NCBI GenBank assembly: GCA_032158295.1
Contig: CM063243.1
Span: forward strand, 5,588,948 to 5,652,947
Length of the DNA stretch: 64,000 bases
Origin: Pycnopodia helianthoides
Taxonomy: Eukaryota; Echinodermata; Asteroidea; Forcipulatida; Asteriidae
Direction of reading: 5' to 3'
Shown: piece after piece, positions 44,501 to 55,399 of the stretch
Numbering within the stretch: the stretch's first letter is position 1
Layout of the letters: the number at the start of each line of letters is the position of its first letter
Notes under the pieces: model-generated
Told to the model about the DNA's origin: nothing
The model's database searches: none
What the model saw: only the letters and a program-made list of their open reading frames with translations
Position numbers and translations under genes: made by a program

Positions 44501-46009
44501 TAAAAATCAATTGCTGATTTATGGGAGTTCCTAAGATAACATAATGCTGTGATTGCTTAGCAAATTGTGATATACTTGAAAGCTTCAGGTTGGCTACTAA
44601 CTGTTCCGTGACGTGGTATACTGATACACGGACGTGATATACTGATACTAATATATCGGACTATACCAATTTATCTGAATTGAGTTTTATGTTTTGTTTG
44701 TGTTGTGTGTGTGTGTGATTTTGATTGTGTTTAGAAGGGAACTTATCACACAGTGACACCCAAAGTGCATCAACCACTAGCCACTAGAATACATTAAATA
44801 AACTGCTAAATGTACACAATCTCAAATAGTGGACTGCAAAATGCCCCTTTTAAATGCTCTGTATGATTCAAAGGTAAATCATAATTTCCTTTGTTTATTA
44901 TGTAAGTTGACATCTTACACTGAGCGCCCAAGCTGGGGGGAATCCAGTATCAAGGATATGCAGACATATCTCAGCCCACTGGAACGTCATTTGATGAGAG
45001 AGTTAGACATGGTGTACACCCGTGGGAAACGTGGTCGGAAGGCAATACTTATACCATCGGAGAGCAGAGTAGCTATGGACCTGTTGATATCTCACCGTGC
45101 TGCTTGTGACATAAGCAAGAGCAATATGTACTTCTTTGCAAGACCAGGTTGCGAGAGCAATCTGAGAGCCTGCGATTGTCTGCGAGAAATAGCTAAAGAG
45201 GCCAAACTACAGAAGCCCCATCTACTTCGCTCTACAAAGATGCGCAAGTATAATGCCACAGTTAGCCAGATACTGAACCTCAAAGAAAGCTAACTTGACT
45301 GGCTCGCGGATCACCTTGGCCATAGCATTCAAGTACACCGGGATTTCTACAGGCTTTCTTCACCAACAAAAGAACTCACAAAGGTTGCAAAACTGATGTT
45401 GGCAGTCGATGGAGGCAACATCGGGAACTTTGTTGGAAAGTCTCTTGATGAAATTCAACTTCAAGGTATGGAGTTATATAGCTTGAGAAAACCCCTGAGA
45501 GAGCATGCAAAGGTGGAAAACTTGCTTCATTCAAATTCAAACTGTCAATGTTTTAGCATGACATGTGTTGAAATATGCAAGATTGCGTTTACGATAAAGT
45601 TTGCTTTAATTTGTTTTCCTTTGCCCATTTATGGTTGTCTATGAAATGTAGCATTGTTAATGCATATCATATGTTGAGCCTAATGGCAAACAGGACATGG
45701 AACACTGTAATTATCTTTGCACATGTAGCATGCTTTCTTGCATGTAGAATAACTAGGATCCTCACACATAGATCCTTGTCATTTGATTGGTGGAACACGC
45801 GTAGTGTTTCCTCCTTCAATTAGTCCTTCAAGTAGCGATGAAATGACAACCAGTTGTTAATGAATTAACTTGTTTCAAATATTAAGTTTTACCTGGTGTG
45901 AATCAATGTATACATGCCAAAAAAAAAAAAAAACTGAAACTTTTTGGTCAATCCATTGTCTGAGTCAGGAGAGAGAAAAAACAAAACATGCCACAGTTTT
46001 CAGCATGTA

Positions 46010-46145
46010 TTTACATTGTTCTTAATAGTGGTTGTAACAACCTGGCTTTTCCCTTTCACTCAGCGAAGAATAGTCTAGATTTCACATCTTTTTTATATTC
46101 TGTAATGCGCTCACATGCATTCAATTTTGTATATTACTGGAGACC
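46010..46145. repeat. Palindromic dispersed repeat, copy 2
   Basis: A diverged relative with 'ctggcttttccctttcactc', 'agtctagatttcac' and 'atgcattcaattttgta'. Confidence 0.5.
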
Positions 46146-47100
46146 AATCCAGTACCTTGCAATATTTGTTTGTAGTGTAGCATGTCCTGTGTATTAAAAT
46201 CAGTTCTGTCAAATCTTTAAACATGATACCTTCTCATAAATACAAAGTACTTCAAAACAAAAATTTGTTATTTGTTCACTTATGTTGAAAAACACCGGGG
46301 TATTTAAATTCACAATTCATAGTTTGTTAACTCATTTAAAATCAAGATTTTTGTGTTTGTGTTTTTTGGTGATTTTTTAAAATGATTTTTGTTTGTGTTT
46401 ACAGACATTCATGTTCCAGACTTGGATTCAGATGCTGACGAAGACAGTGCAGCTCAAGATATGGTTACTGAATAATTGCTTAGCTTTGTGTACACTGGAT
46501 TACACAACAACGTCCACGTATCCCTAATTAGGTGTCAGAAGGCTGTCAAACATCATGTAAGTAATGCACATCTATGTGCCACTCACATTGGTGGTATTAA
46601 CTCAAGTCAATGTTTATCAACTGCAACTGCATAAATGAAATGGGTAATTCATTGAAATATATGAAAAATAGTATTAGCTGTTACAAACTGCTTACCAACT
46701 AAAAGGACCTATGGTATAAATGCAAAAAAGAATAGTTAGTGGCCTGACGTTTCGACCCTAGCAGAGTCTTTCTCAAAAGCTAAATGACAACACAAACACG
46801 TAAACAGGTATTTGTAACTGGTGTAACAAGAGCCGTCAAGTGGAAAGAGATGATAGCGATGAAAGCCCCATGAGACAGCTGGAGGATGAACAGAGAGGAG
46901 GGAAACTGGGGGGGGGGGAAGGAAAATCAATGATGGAAAGAGGGAGAAAAAAAGTAATTCATTTGTGTATGAGGCAGACTAGAGGGAGACATCTGTGGTA
47001 AAAAGGAGAAGGCGAAGACAAAAAGTTATCAGTCATTTCCTTCTTGGAGGGCACCTTCTCCACAGTTTCTATCTACTAAGACAGCAATCTCTCTGTGGTT

Positions 47101-47320
47101 ACCTAGTATACAAATATAACATGGTTTGAGGGTGAACAGTCGATATTAGCTCCCGAGGTATTGGAAGTTGACAAACTGGTTCCCGAGGCGAAGCTAGTTC
47201 CCGAGGCGAAGCCTCGGGAACTAGTTTGTCAACTTCCAATACCGAGGGAGCTATTATCGACTGATCAACCGAAATAAACCATGTTATATTTGTTTTACTA
47301 TACCTCATACATGTTCAGTC
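47101..47320. mobile_element. Palindromic MITE-like element 1
   Basis: 'aaatataacatggttt' and 'aaaccatgttatattt' lie at the ends. Inside, 'gctcccgaggtattggaagt' with 'ttgacaaact' pairs with 'agtttgtcaa' and 'acttccaatacc'. The centre repeats 'cccgaggcgaagc'. The whole 220 bp can fold into one long hairpin. Confidence 0.8.
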
Positions 47321-47655
47321 ACCGGTACAATATTAGGACCAAGGGGAAATGACGACTGTGAAATGATAAATTGCATCCAGGATAAGTTTTTCATGTGTTG
47401 GATGTCGCTAGAGCGATGTTCGCGCATGCGGACAACACCCGGTGAACAGTTCCACGATCGTAAAGCGCATGACAAGTAGACTGTCGCCCGGGCTGTCCGG
47501 GCGACAGTCTACTTGTCATGCGCATTTACCATGTGCGTGAATACTCGCGTGCGCGCTTGGTAAACAGCAAATATAGCGTATGGCACGTGATGCTGAATGG
47601 ACCAGTGAGAATTCGACTCTCGGTCATGAATATGTATGAGGTATAGTAATGCCTT
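47296..47655. mobile_element. Palindromic MITE-like element 2 with perfect 27-bp inner hairpin
   Basis: 'tactatacctcatacatgtt' (about 47298) and 'aatatgtatgaggtatagta' (about 47629) are inverted. At its heart 47465-47491 and 47497-47523 are exact reverse complements of 27 bp separated by GCTGT. Confidence 0.8.
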
Positions 47656-47864
47656 ATATGCCCAGTAAAATCAAAATGGAGTGATTAGGAAGATTGAAGG
47701 GATGTTCTACAGGTGTATCCAGCTTATGTGTGTCATGTGGTCAAACAAGCCCCTTCCCCACCCCTCTTTTGGTTACCCTCCTCTTTGTTCACCCCTTTCT
47801 CTGTGTGCTTTCATCTCTTTCATCTTTTTCCAATTAACTGCTTCTGTTACACCAGTATACCTGT

Positions 47865-48527
47865 TCATGTGTGTTGTGTTGTGTTGTCATTTAGCCTTTG
47901 AGAAATACTCTTCTCAGGAAGTTGCTGCTGTACTTCCAAGTTGTTGCCTTCAGTGTCTATGTTGCAATCATTAGCTGTGCACTCCACAGAGGAAGACATG
48001 ACAGAAGAACCACTTTCTGTGGCCAAATTTGACATCACTGGTTCACTCGGCAAAGTGGGATGAATACGAGACAAATGTGAAGTCAAAGAAGATATGACCC
48101 TATACTCTAAAGTGCAACCTTTGTAAGGGCAGGTAACTACAGCTCCATTCTTGATGTGCTCCTTTAGGTGAGCCAGCAACACACTGTATTGGCCAAAAGG
48201 CATTTTAGAGTGAGTGCAGGTTAAATTCACCAATTCATCCTCCAAGCCCACCTGCCCAATTTGACCATGACTAGAACTGACCTGACCTTGACTAGAACTG
48301 CAGGCATCTGATGTTTTCTCAGTGGTAGGCCTACTATGCGAAACCCTATAGTTAGAGTGATCTCGTGAGAGATGGGAAGTGAAGCGTTCATAAACCCTAA
48401 ATGCCCTGGTACAGCCAGGCACACCACAGGGAAAACTGGTGTTATTAATGTACTTATGAATAGCATAATGGTGAGAATAATTTTTTGGTGAGTTTGATCT
48501 GTAATGGCAGTGACGACACTTGTACAT
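47865..48527 (-). CDS. C2H2 zinc-finger protein, C-terminus replaced by repeat
   Basis: The 220-codon ORF has four C2H2-type units: CRHCHYRSNSPKNYSHHYAIH (residues about 4-24), a C-X4-C finger starting CGVPGC with HLSRDH, a CTHSKMPFGQ unit lacking a clear second Cys, and CPYKGC with HLSRIH. It resembles the N-terminal zinc-finger part of multi-copy metazoan orphan proteins. A pyrimidine-rich acceptor (tttcttttactttcag, ending about 48608) precedes the ATG by about 80 bp. The last ~16 residues (EKSISQRLNDNTTQHT) are encoded by the dispersed repeat also present at 46770-46890, so the natural C-terminus is probably lost. It is nested on the opposite strand in an intron of the recombinase-like gene. 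DNA binding is likely by family, but function is unknown. Confidence 0.65.
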   Translation of the reverse strand: MYKCRHCHYRSNSPKNYSHHYAIHKYINNTSFPCGVPGCTRAFRVYERFTSHLSRDHSNYRVSHSRPTTEKTSDACSSSQGQVSSSHGQIGQVGLEDELVNLTCTHSKMPFGQYSVLLAHLKEHIKNGAVVTCPYKGCTLEYRVISSLTSHLSRIHPTLPSEPVMSNLATESGSSVMSSSVECTANDCNIDTEGNNLEVQQQLPEKSISQRLNDNTTQHT

Positions 48528-49149
48528 TACTTACATTACAAAGTCAAGAAACAGCCACTGATTGAAGCATGCAGGGACCCAAGGAAGCACACACATCACA
48601 GTAACCTGAAAGTAAAAGAAAAAGAAAAAATGGGCAAGAAAGCATAACTTCAAAGTCAACTTACACTAACAGTAACACACGGCCGGCCACTATCCATCAA
48701 CATTAACACAACAAACACACAAACCCATGCCTCCAAGGCCAAGTCCAATGTCCCCGCCCATCTAAACCAAGGAAAACACCCATTCATATGTCCCATTTAA
48801 ATCCACAATAAAATGCAATACCCTTATTTATATGTTTAACATCGTGCAGCAGCCATGCCACCACAGGGTCACACCAATACACATGCACAACAAAACTACA
48901 GTGCAGTGTAACCATCACGGAGGTAGTGTACTGTAACGGTATGAATGACCACATGGCCGGGCCGCCCATGACACTGACACATTACCATATTAATTCCTAC
49001 ATGATTCACAAACACGTTATTCTCTACAATTTCCAAGACGAAAATCTCTCTTTGTACTTAATTAATATTCACCAAAAACAAATGTTTCGTTCTTTTTCTG
49101 AAATCTGTTTTGTTAAATTGCAAAAGAAAAATTACCGCCTGTAAAGAAA

Positions 49150-49545
49150 GTTCATTAAAAAGAAAGAACTGTCTGAAATTAAATAAATTTCACGTTAAAT
49201 AACCGAAAATACTGTTGAAAACCAGTTATTTCGTTGCTTTCAGGAATTTTGCTGTAAAATTACAGATGGACTGCGGCTAAAATGCTTCAAAAAACATTTT
49301 TGTAAAAAAACAGATCTTTCATTGCAAATGAAGATTACTCTAAATATACGAAGCACTCTGGTAAATTACAGAAAATTTATATACGGGGTCTGAAAGCATA
49401 CAAATTTTCTGTAAAAAAAAAAAAAAAAAAAATTTAATACAAATCTTTTCTGTTAAATTGCAGTAAATTTCCAGATAAAACAATTTACAGAATGATTCTG
49501 TAATTTTTTTTCTGTAAAATCTTCTGTTTTTTTAAACAGTGTATG
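49150..49545. repeat. 'ttttctgtaaaatt' repeat element
   Basis: Many short copies of 'ctgtaaaattacag' and 'ttctgtaaa' in both orientations end in 'tttttttaaacagtgt', like the CACTG-type termini of some MITEs. A 20-bp A run lies at about 49417-49436. Confidence 0.45.
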
Positions 49546-49626
49546 GTTGAAGTGTCAGGCCACTAACTATTATTTGTAATTAAAATATACTTATTAAATG
49601 AATAAAAAGTCAAAATTTCTCTACAG

Positions 49627-49701
49627 ATCCCACACCAAGGTCACAAGCACAAGATCCTGCACCTCCTTGTCAAGGCCGGTCAAGAAAGAAATCAACACAG
49701 G
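49627..49701 (+). CDS. Recombinase-like gene, penultimate-side exon (75 nt)
   Basis: The acceptor 'aaatttctctacag' and donor ACAGG/GTATGG define 25 codons' worth, phase 1 at both ends. It encodes a Pro/Gln/Arg-rich linker (DPTPRSQAQDPAPPCQGRSR). It is part of the gene at 43424-50969. Confidence 0.6.
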
Positions 49702-50074
49702 GTATGGTCTTTAATCTTTTCCCCAGCCCTAAAATAGAGGGCAATTACATTTTATTTAATTGTTTGAGTTGTCTGTCTGCATTTGCTGAATTTGTTACCC
49801 GACAAATATTGAGTATAGTTGTGAACTAACAATTGGGTGGCAATAATTGACTGGTGAGGCTTAACTCCAAGCATCATTACCAAAACAATCGTTCCCGCCC
49901 TTTTGTTCAAACAAGGCAAGGTCATGTCATGGGGAACAAGGTTATTTGGCATTTACAAGTCTACAACATTATTTGTAAAGGTTTTTTAGAATTTGTTGGG
50001 TGGCAAGTTTTTGTGTTTAAGGTGAAAAAAACTTCAAATGACAAAGATCTATGTGTGAGGTATATAAAACAAAT

Positions 50075-50205
50075 ATTAAAAGCATTTTGTTCATGCATTT
50101 TCTTAGAATATAATCACTTGGTGAAATCTGGCTCTCCAACTTCACCTCATGATTATATACTGAGACAATGCACTCCCATGCATTCAATATTTGTATAATA
50201 TTCAC
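50075..50205. repeat. Palindromic dispersed repeat, copy 3
   Basis: It carries 'gcattttcttagaatataat', 'ggtgaaatctggctctcc' and 'tatactgagacaatgcact', the best preserved of the three copies. Confidence 0.7.
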
Positions 50206-50312
50206 CTGTGACATCATATTACCACATTAGTAATCATATTCAGTTGTGTGAACAAATGCGACATTGGTATTTCAAAATTCCTTTACCGTTCTTTCTTTTG
50301 GTTTACTAACAG

Positions 50313-50339
50313 ATCATGACAGTGAAAACATCCAACCAG
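50313..50339 (+). CDS. Recombinase-like gene, 27-nt micro-exon
   Basis: It lies between 'ttggtttactaacag' and CCAG/GTAAAT. It is phase 1 on both sides, encoding DHDSENIQP. The identical phase and acidic start match neighbouring exons, which all begin with an Asp codon split after G. Confidence 0.5.
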
Positions 50340-50739
50340 GTAAATGTACATTTTTATTTTTGTATATGTTGAGTGACAGATGATGAAATGAGAAACAGTG
50401 GGAAGTGATCACTAACTGTGCAACATTTGACAAAAAGAACTAAAGGATGTTGTCATATTGTATTTTGAACTTCATCGTTGTGTTAGGTAAAGCCCAGAGG
50501 TGCACTTCAAAATTAAATACAAAAAGGGAATTGCATCTGTCACAATGAAACAACAATTATTGATGCTGAGAAGCTTGCTTCACGTTTTCATTTGCATCAA
50601 GTCTACCTGCCCAAAATAACAGAATACTATGTGGCAAAGTCATCCTGTTGTGTAATGCACAAGAATGTTTGTTTAATGTTCTTAATTACAAAATTTTCAT
50701 GTTTTAATGTTATTGTTATGTTAAATATTATTTTCTTAG

Positions 50740-50969
50740 ATCCTCCCCAAAAAGAGCGGGGTCGAAGGCCATGGAGCAAACCTGAAACTCAATGTGTATG
50801 GCAGCGGCTTCACTCCTTCATTAAAAATGAAGCAGTTCCTGGAAAGTCTGCATGTGAAGCCTGCATACAAGAATCTCAGCCAAAGCTAAACGGTAGATCT
50901 TGGCGTAACATAAAATACAAGGTCAAGGCAATCATCGTTGCAAATAAGAGAGATAAAAGTAAGAAGTAG
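50740..50969 (+). CDS. Recombinase-like gene, last exon
   Basis: The acceptor is 'attattttcttag'. The frame begins DPPQKERGRRPWSKPETQ and ends in KRDKSKK and TAG. The tail has the conserved VPGK..CEAC and RSW..IKYKVK pattern seen at the C-terminus of this orphan family, possibly a small DNA-binding (SANT-like) segment. It is intact, in contrast to the upstream exons. Confidence 0.65.
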
Positions 50970-51099
50970 AAAAAGTAGTTTCGACCGACATATTTATTTA
51001 TTTATTCATTTATTTTTATTTATATAGATTTTATTTGTCTATTTATCTTTTGACTGGAGAGAAACAAGATAAACAAAGAAACTTTATTCTTAGGCTACA

Positions 51100-52065
51100 A
51101 ATGGATGATTGCATGTTAGTTTTTGTTATGTGATCAAAGCAATGTAAGCAAAAGAAGCAGTATTTTGCTTACTTGTAAATGGTTCAACTTTTTATTTGTT
51201 ATGTGATAAAAACAAGTTAAGCAAAAGAAGCATTATTTTGCTTACTTGGAAATGATTGATTACATGGTTTTATTTAGTTAATAAAATAAAAGCAATGTAA
51301 GCAAAACAAGTAAGCATGGGAGTTCATGGAAGCATTATTTTGCTTACTTTTAAAAAGTTGATTGCGTGGTTTCATTTTTTTAACAGGATAAAAACAAGTT
51401 GAGCAAAGAAGCAATATCTTGCTTACTTGTAAATTGTTAATTACATGTTTCTATTTAGTTTATAGGATAAAAACAATGTAAGCAAATGAAGCCATATTTT
51501 GCTTACTTGTAAATGATTGATTACATGGTTTTTATTTAGTTTATAGGATAACAACAATCTTAGCAAATGAAGCAATATTTTGCTTACTTGTAAATGATTG
51601 ATTACATGGTTTTATTTAGTTTATAGGATAAAAACAAGTTAAGCAAATGAAGCCATATTTTGCTTACTTGTAAATGATACATGGTTTTATTTAGTTTAGG
51701 ATAACAACAATGTAAGCAAATGAAGCAATACTTGTAAATGGTTGAGTGCAACTTTTTATTTGTTATGTGATAAAAACAAGTTAAGCAAAATAGGCCATAT
51801 TTTGCTTATTTGTAAATAGTTGATTGCTTGGTTTCATTTTTTTACAGGATAAAAACAAGTTGAGCAAAAGAAGCAATACTGTGCTTACTTGTTAATGTTT
51901 TGTTGCATGTTTTTATTGCTTTACAAGATAAAAACTAGTTAAGCAAAAGAAGCTATATTTTGCTTTTAAATGGTTGAATGCATGGTTTTATTTGATTGTT
52001 TTTTACAGGATAAAAACAAGTTCAGCAAAAGAAGCCCTTTTTTACTTTATTATTCGTTGAGTACA
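51100..52065 (+). repeat. 80-bp minisatellite downstream of the recombinase-like gene
   Basis: 'attttgcttactt' or variants recur at about 51162, 51235, 51337, 51417, 51496, 51577 and 51657, mostly 73-81 bp apart. Each unit pairs 'aagcaaa' with 'ttttgctt' to form a small stem. About eleven units are visible. Confidence 0.85.
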
Positions 52066-53050
52066 TATATTTTTTTTGTTTAATGGATATAAACAAGTTG
52101 ATGGTGTTCCATAAAAAGTTTTAGTTGGGCATTGTGGAAAATGTAACAAATTTTTCTGTTTGTTTCTCTGTCCAATTTTTAGAATCACTGGTTATTCAAA
52201 TGTTGCATAAAATCGGCTATTAAACTAAACTCCAGTTGTAATCTCTTTTAGAGGAAGAGGGGAACACAATTTTTGAGTGGTCTTTGTAGAATGAAGGACT
52301 TCAGTTTCATTATAAGGACATGTCTCAATATATACTGGCTCTATTGGTTTGTTGTACTTTTGAAGAGTTAATTTCAAGCTTGGAAATTTGGATGAAGTAA
52401 TTTTGGGAAATTTAGAACTGGACATAATGTTATGATGAGACTGGACATAGACTTCCTTTCACTGGACTGTTGCTGGTTGTTTTAATGCATGTTTTCTTCA
52501 TATTTACCATGTTAACAGCAATTTTGAAATCAGACTTTGACAATCAATGTACAAGTTATCTTTATTAAAGAAAGAAGCTTTAAATAAATAAATGATCCTT
52601 ACTTTTTGAACAAAAATATGCATGCGAGTGCTTATTTGTACCCACAGTATTGCTGTAGACATTGATGGAGGGAGTCCCTTTTTAATTGTTGCAAGTTTGT
52701 TAAAGTTTAAAGTTCTGGCCTGACAGCACACAATTTGCATGTTTCACATGGTGCTGGAGATTATTATTCACTGGCTGTCCAAAACAAAATCATAATGGTA
52801 CATATTATATATATTTTTGTTCAGCATTTTTTCCCCCATGAGTGTGCTAATGTTATTTTGCCTATGGCCTACGAAGTTATTGATGGATGTGATTGATTGT
52901 ACCCATACACACCATTACACATAGAGATAATGTGGGGGAAAACCGAACCAACTCTGTGGGGTACTTTAAAATACCCCATAACTCGGGGCCCATAAGTAGC
53001 CACCACACTGACAAAGGTACCCCACAATCCAGTGCCCCGTAAGTGCCATT
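52066..53050. other. Spacer, nothing recognised
   Basis: No protein-like ORF or transposon end was found. 'accccacaatccagtgcccc' and 'ataccccataactcggggcc' at about 52960-53040 form a small C-rich patch. Confidence 0.4.
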
Positions 53051-53058
53051 GTGTAAGT

Positions 53059-53094
53059 ATGTGTGTGTGTGTGTGTGTGTGTGCGAGTGCGTGT
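53059..53094 (+). repeat. (GT)n microsatellite
   Basis: About 13 GT units followed by imperfect 'gcgagtgcgtg'. The minus-strand ORF with THTHTHTHT comes from this. Confidence 0.9.
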
Positions 53095-53305
53095 TAACGT
53101 AATCATAATCTTTTATTTTTATGTCCATACACTTAGGACAGGGAAGGCTCTTTTTTGGATTGTGAGGGTTGTCTTTTTTTTTTTATTGCTCCATGCGTAC
53201 AAACAAGGTCACACGAAGGCTTCATTCACACAAGCCCATTGAACCACCCACCATAGAGCGAGCATCGGACACGAGATGCCTTATCACCAAGCGTTGACTC
53301 ACTTA

Positions 53306-55302
53306 TGGCACGCCAAAGCGGAATTTATTCAACCCTACACGGAAACTGCGGCAACATTAAAAAAAAAACTCAACATAAGAAAAATACATTCACCAATTTT
53401 ACAAGTTTTTGTCATCGGCAATGTTTTACTGTCCAACATTTACATTCAACAACTTTATAAGCTGTTTCAATAGTAATATTAACCGTTCAACATAACAAAC
53501 CAAAATGCATATGCCAACGCGGGAAAAAATATTTGTCAACATAAACAAAAAATGTATTCTGATTAATTAATTAGAAAGTACATGACCACATTGCCAAAAC
53601 TACCTAATACTTGTTGACAAATATATGTGCCAACCCATCCTGCTACAAAATTCACCTAAAAATACGTGTTAAAATTTCGTCCAAAAATATTTATGTGTCA
53701 ACCCTACCCGATGAAAAATATATGCCGACATTCACGTGACCGCCGCGACGGAGTACATGCGCGAGGTGTGCTGCGCTGCACCCGGCAGTCAACGTGCGTT
53801 CACGTTTCCATGGTGAGAATCAGCGAATAGGCTGGCACCTAATGGTGTAGGTAATGAGATTTGTATTGGCGGTATTGGCGGCAGAGAACTTCTTTTTTTG
53901 TACATACATAAATACAACGGTCAAGAGCAACGGATGTCATTTGTTGTTGTCTGTGTGGATAAGCTTCAGCCGCGAATCGTACCAGTGCCAGCCAAAAATC
54001 AGAAACAACTCCACTTTCTTCCATTTTATTAAACGCTAAACATGCAAAATTATCTCATTTTTGACGTACCAAGATTAGAAGTTAAACATGGCAGTATCTC
54101 AATTCCGGTTGTCTCTGCGCAAGCGCAATCGTACAAGCAGCTGTAGTCTGGATACCAGACCTGACACGAAGATTTTGAGTCGACGTTGTAAGGGAATTTT
54201 TTGGAACAAGACTAAAGCTGCCCAACCTCATTCCGCCGAGGTAATCGTTAATCTTGATATATCTTTTTTACAATTGTTGAAATGTGTTTTCACATACATG
54301 TAATAATGTATTTTCAAGGGAATGTTGACATATATTATTTTCCAAGGTGTTGGCATTGTGCACATGGTTGACACATTTTGTTACAACAATGTTGACTAAT
54401 ATTTTTTTGTAATGTTGACACGTATTTTTACGTGAATGTTGAAAGGTATTTTTTACAAAATGTTGATATAGATTTTATGCTGGTTGAAGGATATTTTGTA
54501 ACATAATAATAATAATAAAAATTAGAATAATAATATTAAAAATTAATATAGCGCCAAATCCATCGAAAACAATGCTCTATGGCGCTTACAGAGTAACATT
54601 TAAAAACAAAAACCCTATAGATAAACACAATTCTATATCAGAATTGACAAGAAGGTATATCAATAAGTTTAAAATCAGCAAAAAAATTACAAGCAATTAT
54701 AGAAATATGCAATATTTTAAAATGCAAAGGTAAGTAAATGTAAAAACAGACCGGCTGTGACCACTAATAAAATAATTGTAAAAAGAGACATACACCAAAA
54801 CTTAACTCCAGAAGAAGAATTAAAGAGTGGAAGAAGGTGCTATGAAAAAGAGACCTTTAGGGATATTAAAAACCACAGCATTAACAAAACAATGTGTCTA
54901 TACAATCATAAAAATGCCCTTCGGAAGAAATAAGTTTTCAGCCCGGATTTAAAAACATCAATACTCTCTGTTTCCCTTAGGCACAAGTTCAGCTAGTTCC
55001 AAAATTTAGGGGCAATGGCAGAAAAAGCTCTATCCCGAAATGTGCATAATCTGGTATAACAGTGCTGTGGTCTGGTTTTATCACATGACAACCTTGTGTA
55101 TCTACATAAACAATGTTGACCCGTGTTTTCCATCACGTTGACAAAAAATTGTTGCCATTAAGGTTGTTAAATGTTGAATAGTGTAAATACTACTGTTCAC
55201 GTACATTGCAAAGTAGTTGAGGTGGTTGTTATGTTGTGATATATATTTTTATGTTGCCGCAGTTTCAGTGCAGGGTTGAATAAATTCCGCTTTGGCGTGC
55301 CA
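53306..55302. mobile_element. TA-flanked transposon with long inverted arms, just upstream of the transporter gene
   Basis: TGGCACGCCAAAGCGGAATT starts at 53306 and its reverse complement ends at 55302, with TA on each side (53304-53305 and 55303-55304). Symmetry continues through 'tattcaaccct', 'aaactgcggcaacat' and scattered 'caacaa/gttg' motifs. The right arm is interrupted by the repeat at 54500-55095. The centre (53745-54300) is GC-richer and holds two unrecognised ORFs, one with a donor-like end (54088-54240). Confidence 0.7.
54500..55095 (-). mobile_element. SINE/LINE-tail-like insertion with (ATT)n
   Basis: Read on the minus strand it contains 'gttccaaaattt...ggcaatggcagaaaaagctc'-type sequence in the opposite order, 'taagcgccatagagcattg', 'ggatttggcgctatatt' and a terminal (ATT/TTA)n. 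It interrupts one arm of the 53306-55302 element. The gcgc...gcgctatatt tail recalls the SINE at 25640. Confidence 0.55.
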
Positions 55303-55399
55303 TAGGTAACGCAACTCGTTGCAAGGTTGAGTGACTTGCTTTTTGCCGTGACAAAGTCTAGGCTAACTGTTTTATAAGCATTGATTTAAGTTTACTAAA
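55303..55399 (+). promoter_or_regulatory. Short presumptive 5' UTR/promoter-proximal region of the transporter gene
   Basis: Only about 95 bp separate the transposon end from the ATG at 55400. It includes 'gttttataagcatt', a weak TATA-like match about 30 bp upstream of the ATG, too close to act as a TATA box for a normal leader. The true promoter may lie left of the transposon or inside it. Confidence 0.3.

Larger units (their letters stand above)
46727..49579. mobile_element. Inverted-repeat-bounded 2.85-kb block carrying a zinc-finger ORF
   Basis: 'aatagttagtggcctgac' at about 46731 recurs inverted as 'gtcaggccactaactatt' at about 49555. A second inverted pair lies inside: 46770-46890 ('tctttctcaaaagctaaatg') and 47785-47925. 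The block falls in the intron between 46475 and 49627 of the recombinase-like gene. Whether it moved as one unit is not shown; no flanking duplication was fixed. Confidence 0.45.
43424..50969 (+). pseudogene. Multi-exon tyrosine-recombinase-like gene (Crypton-like), disrupted
   Basis: Exon pieces: 43424-44060, about 44907-45465, 46405-46475 (possibly terminal or alternative), 49627-49701, 50313-50339 and 50740-50969. The N-terminal part reads YVSQEMRNVARLLLNL, then SPKYFDRIVEGVRQTAG, SLALKLGHSLSKL, and 'LTRLTMFNKRRTGEMEQL'. The middle has RGKRGRKAILIP and YFFARPG. The catalytic-like end has LRSTKMRKYNATVSQ, LADHLGHSIQVHRDFYRL and GKSLDEIQLQ, resembling the R..H...LGH...Y order of tyrosine recombinases, except that the usual RKH reads RKY. 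The last exon gives a basic tail (RRPWSKPE, VPGKSACEAC, GRSWRNIKYKVKAI). Damage: +1 frameshifts near 43558 and 43758, an in-frame TAA at 45291-45293, and mismatched phase at the first intron. The last three introns are all phase 1 with good borders. The family is recalled as a common multi-copy metazoan orphan; the enzymatic role is inferred. Confidence 0.75.

Noticed and set aside
46405..46475. 46405-46475 as the natural terminal exon of the recombinase-like gene
   Set aside because: It splices in phase and ends in a stop, but downstream exons with clear family resemblance exist. It may be an alternative end or have lost its donor, so it is not asserted as the normal end.
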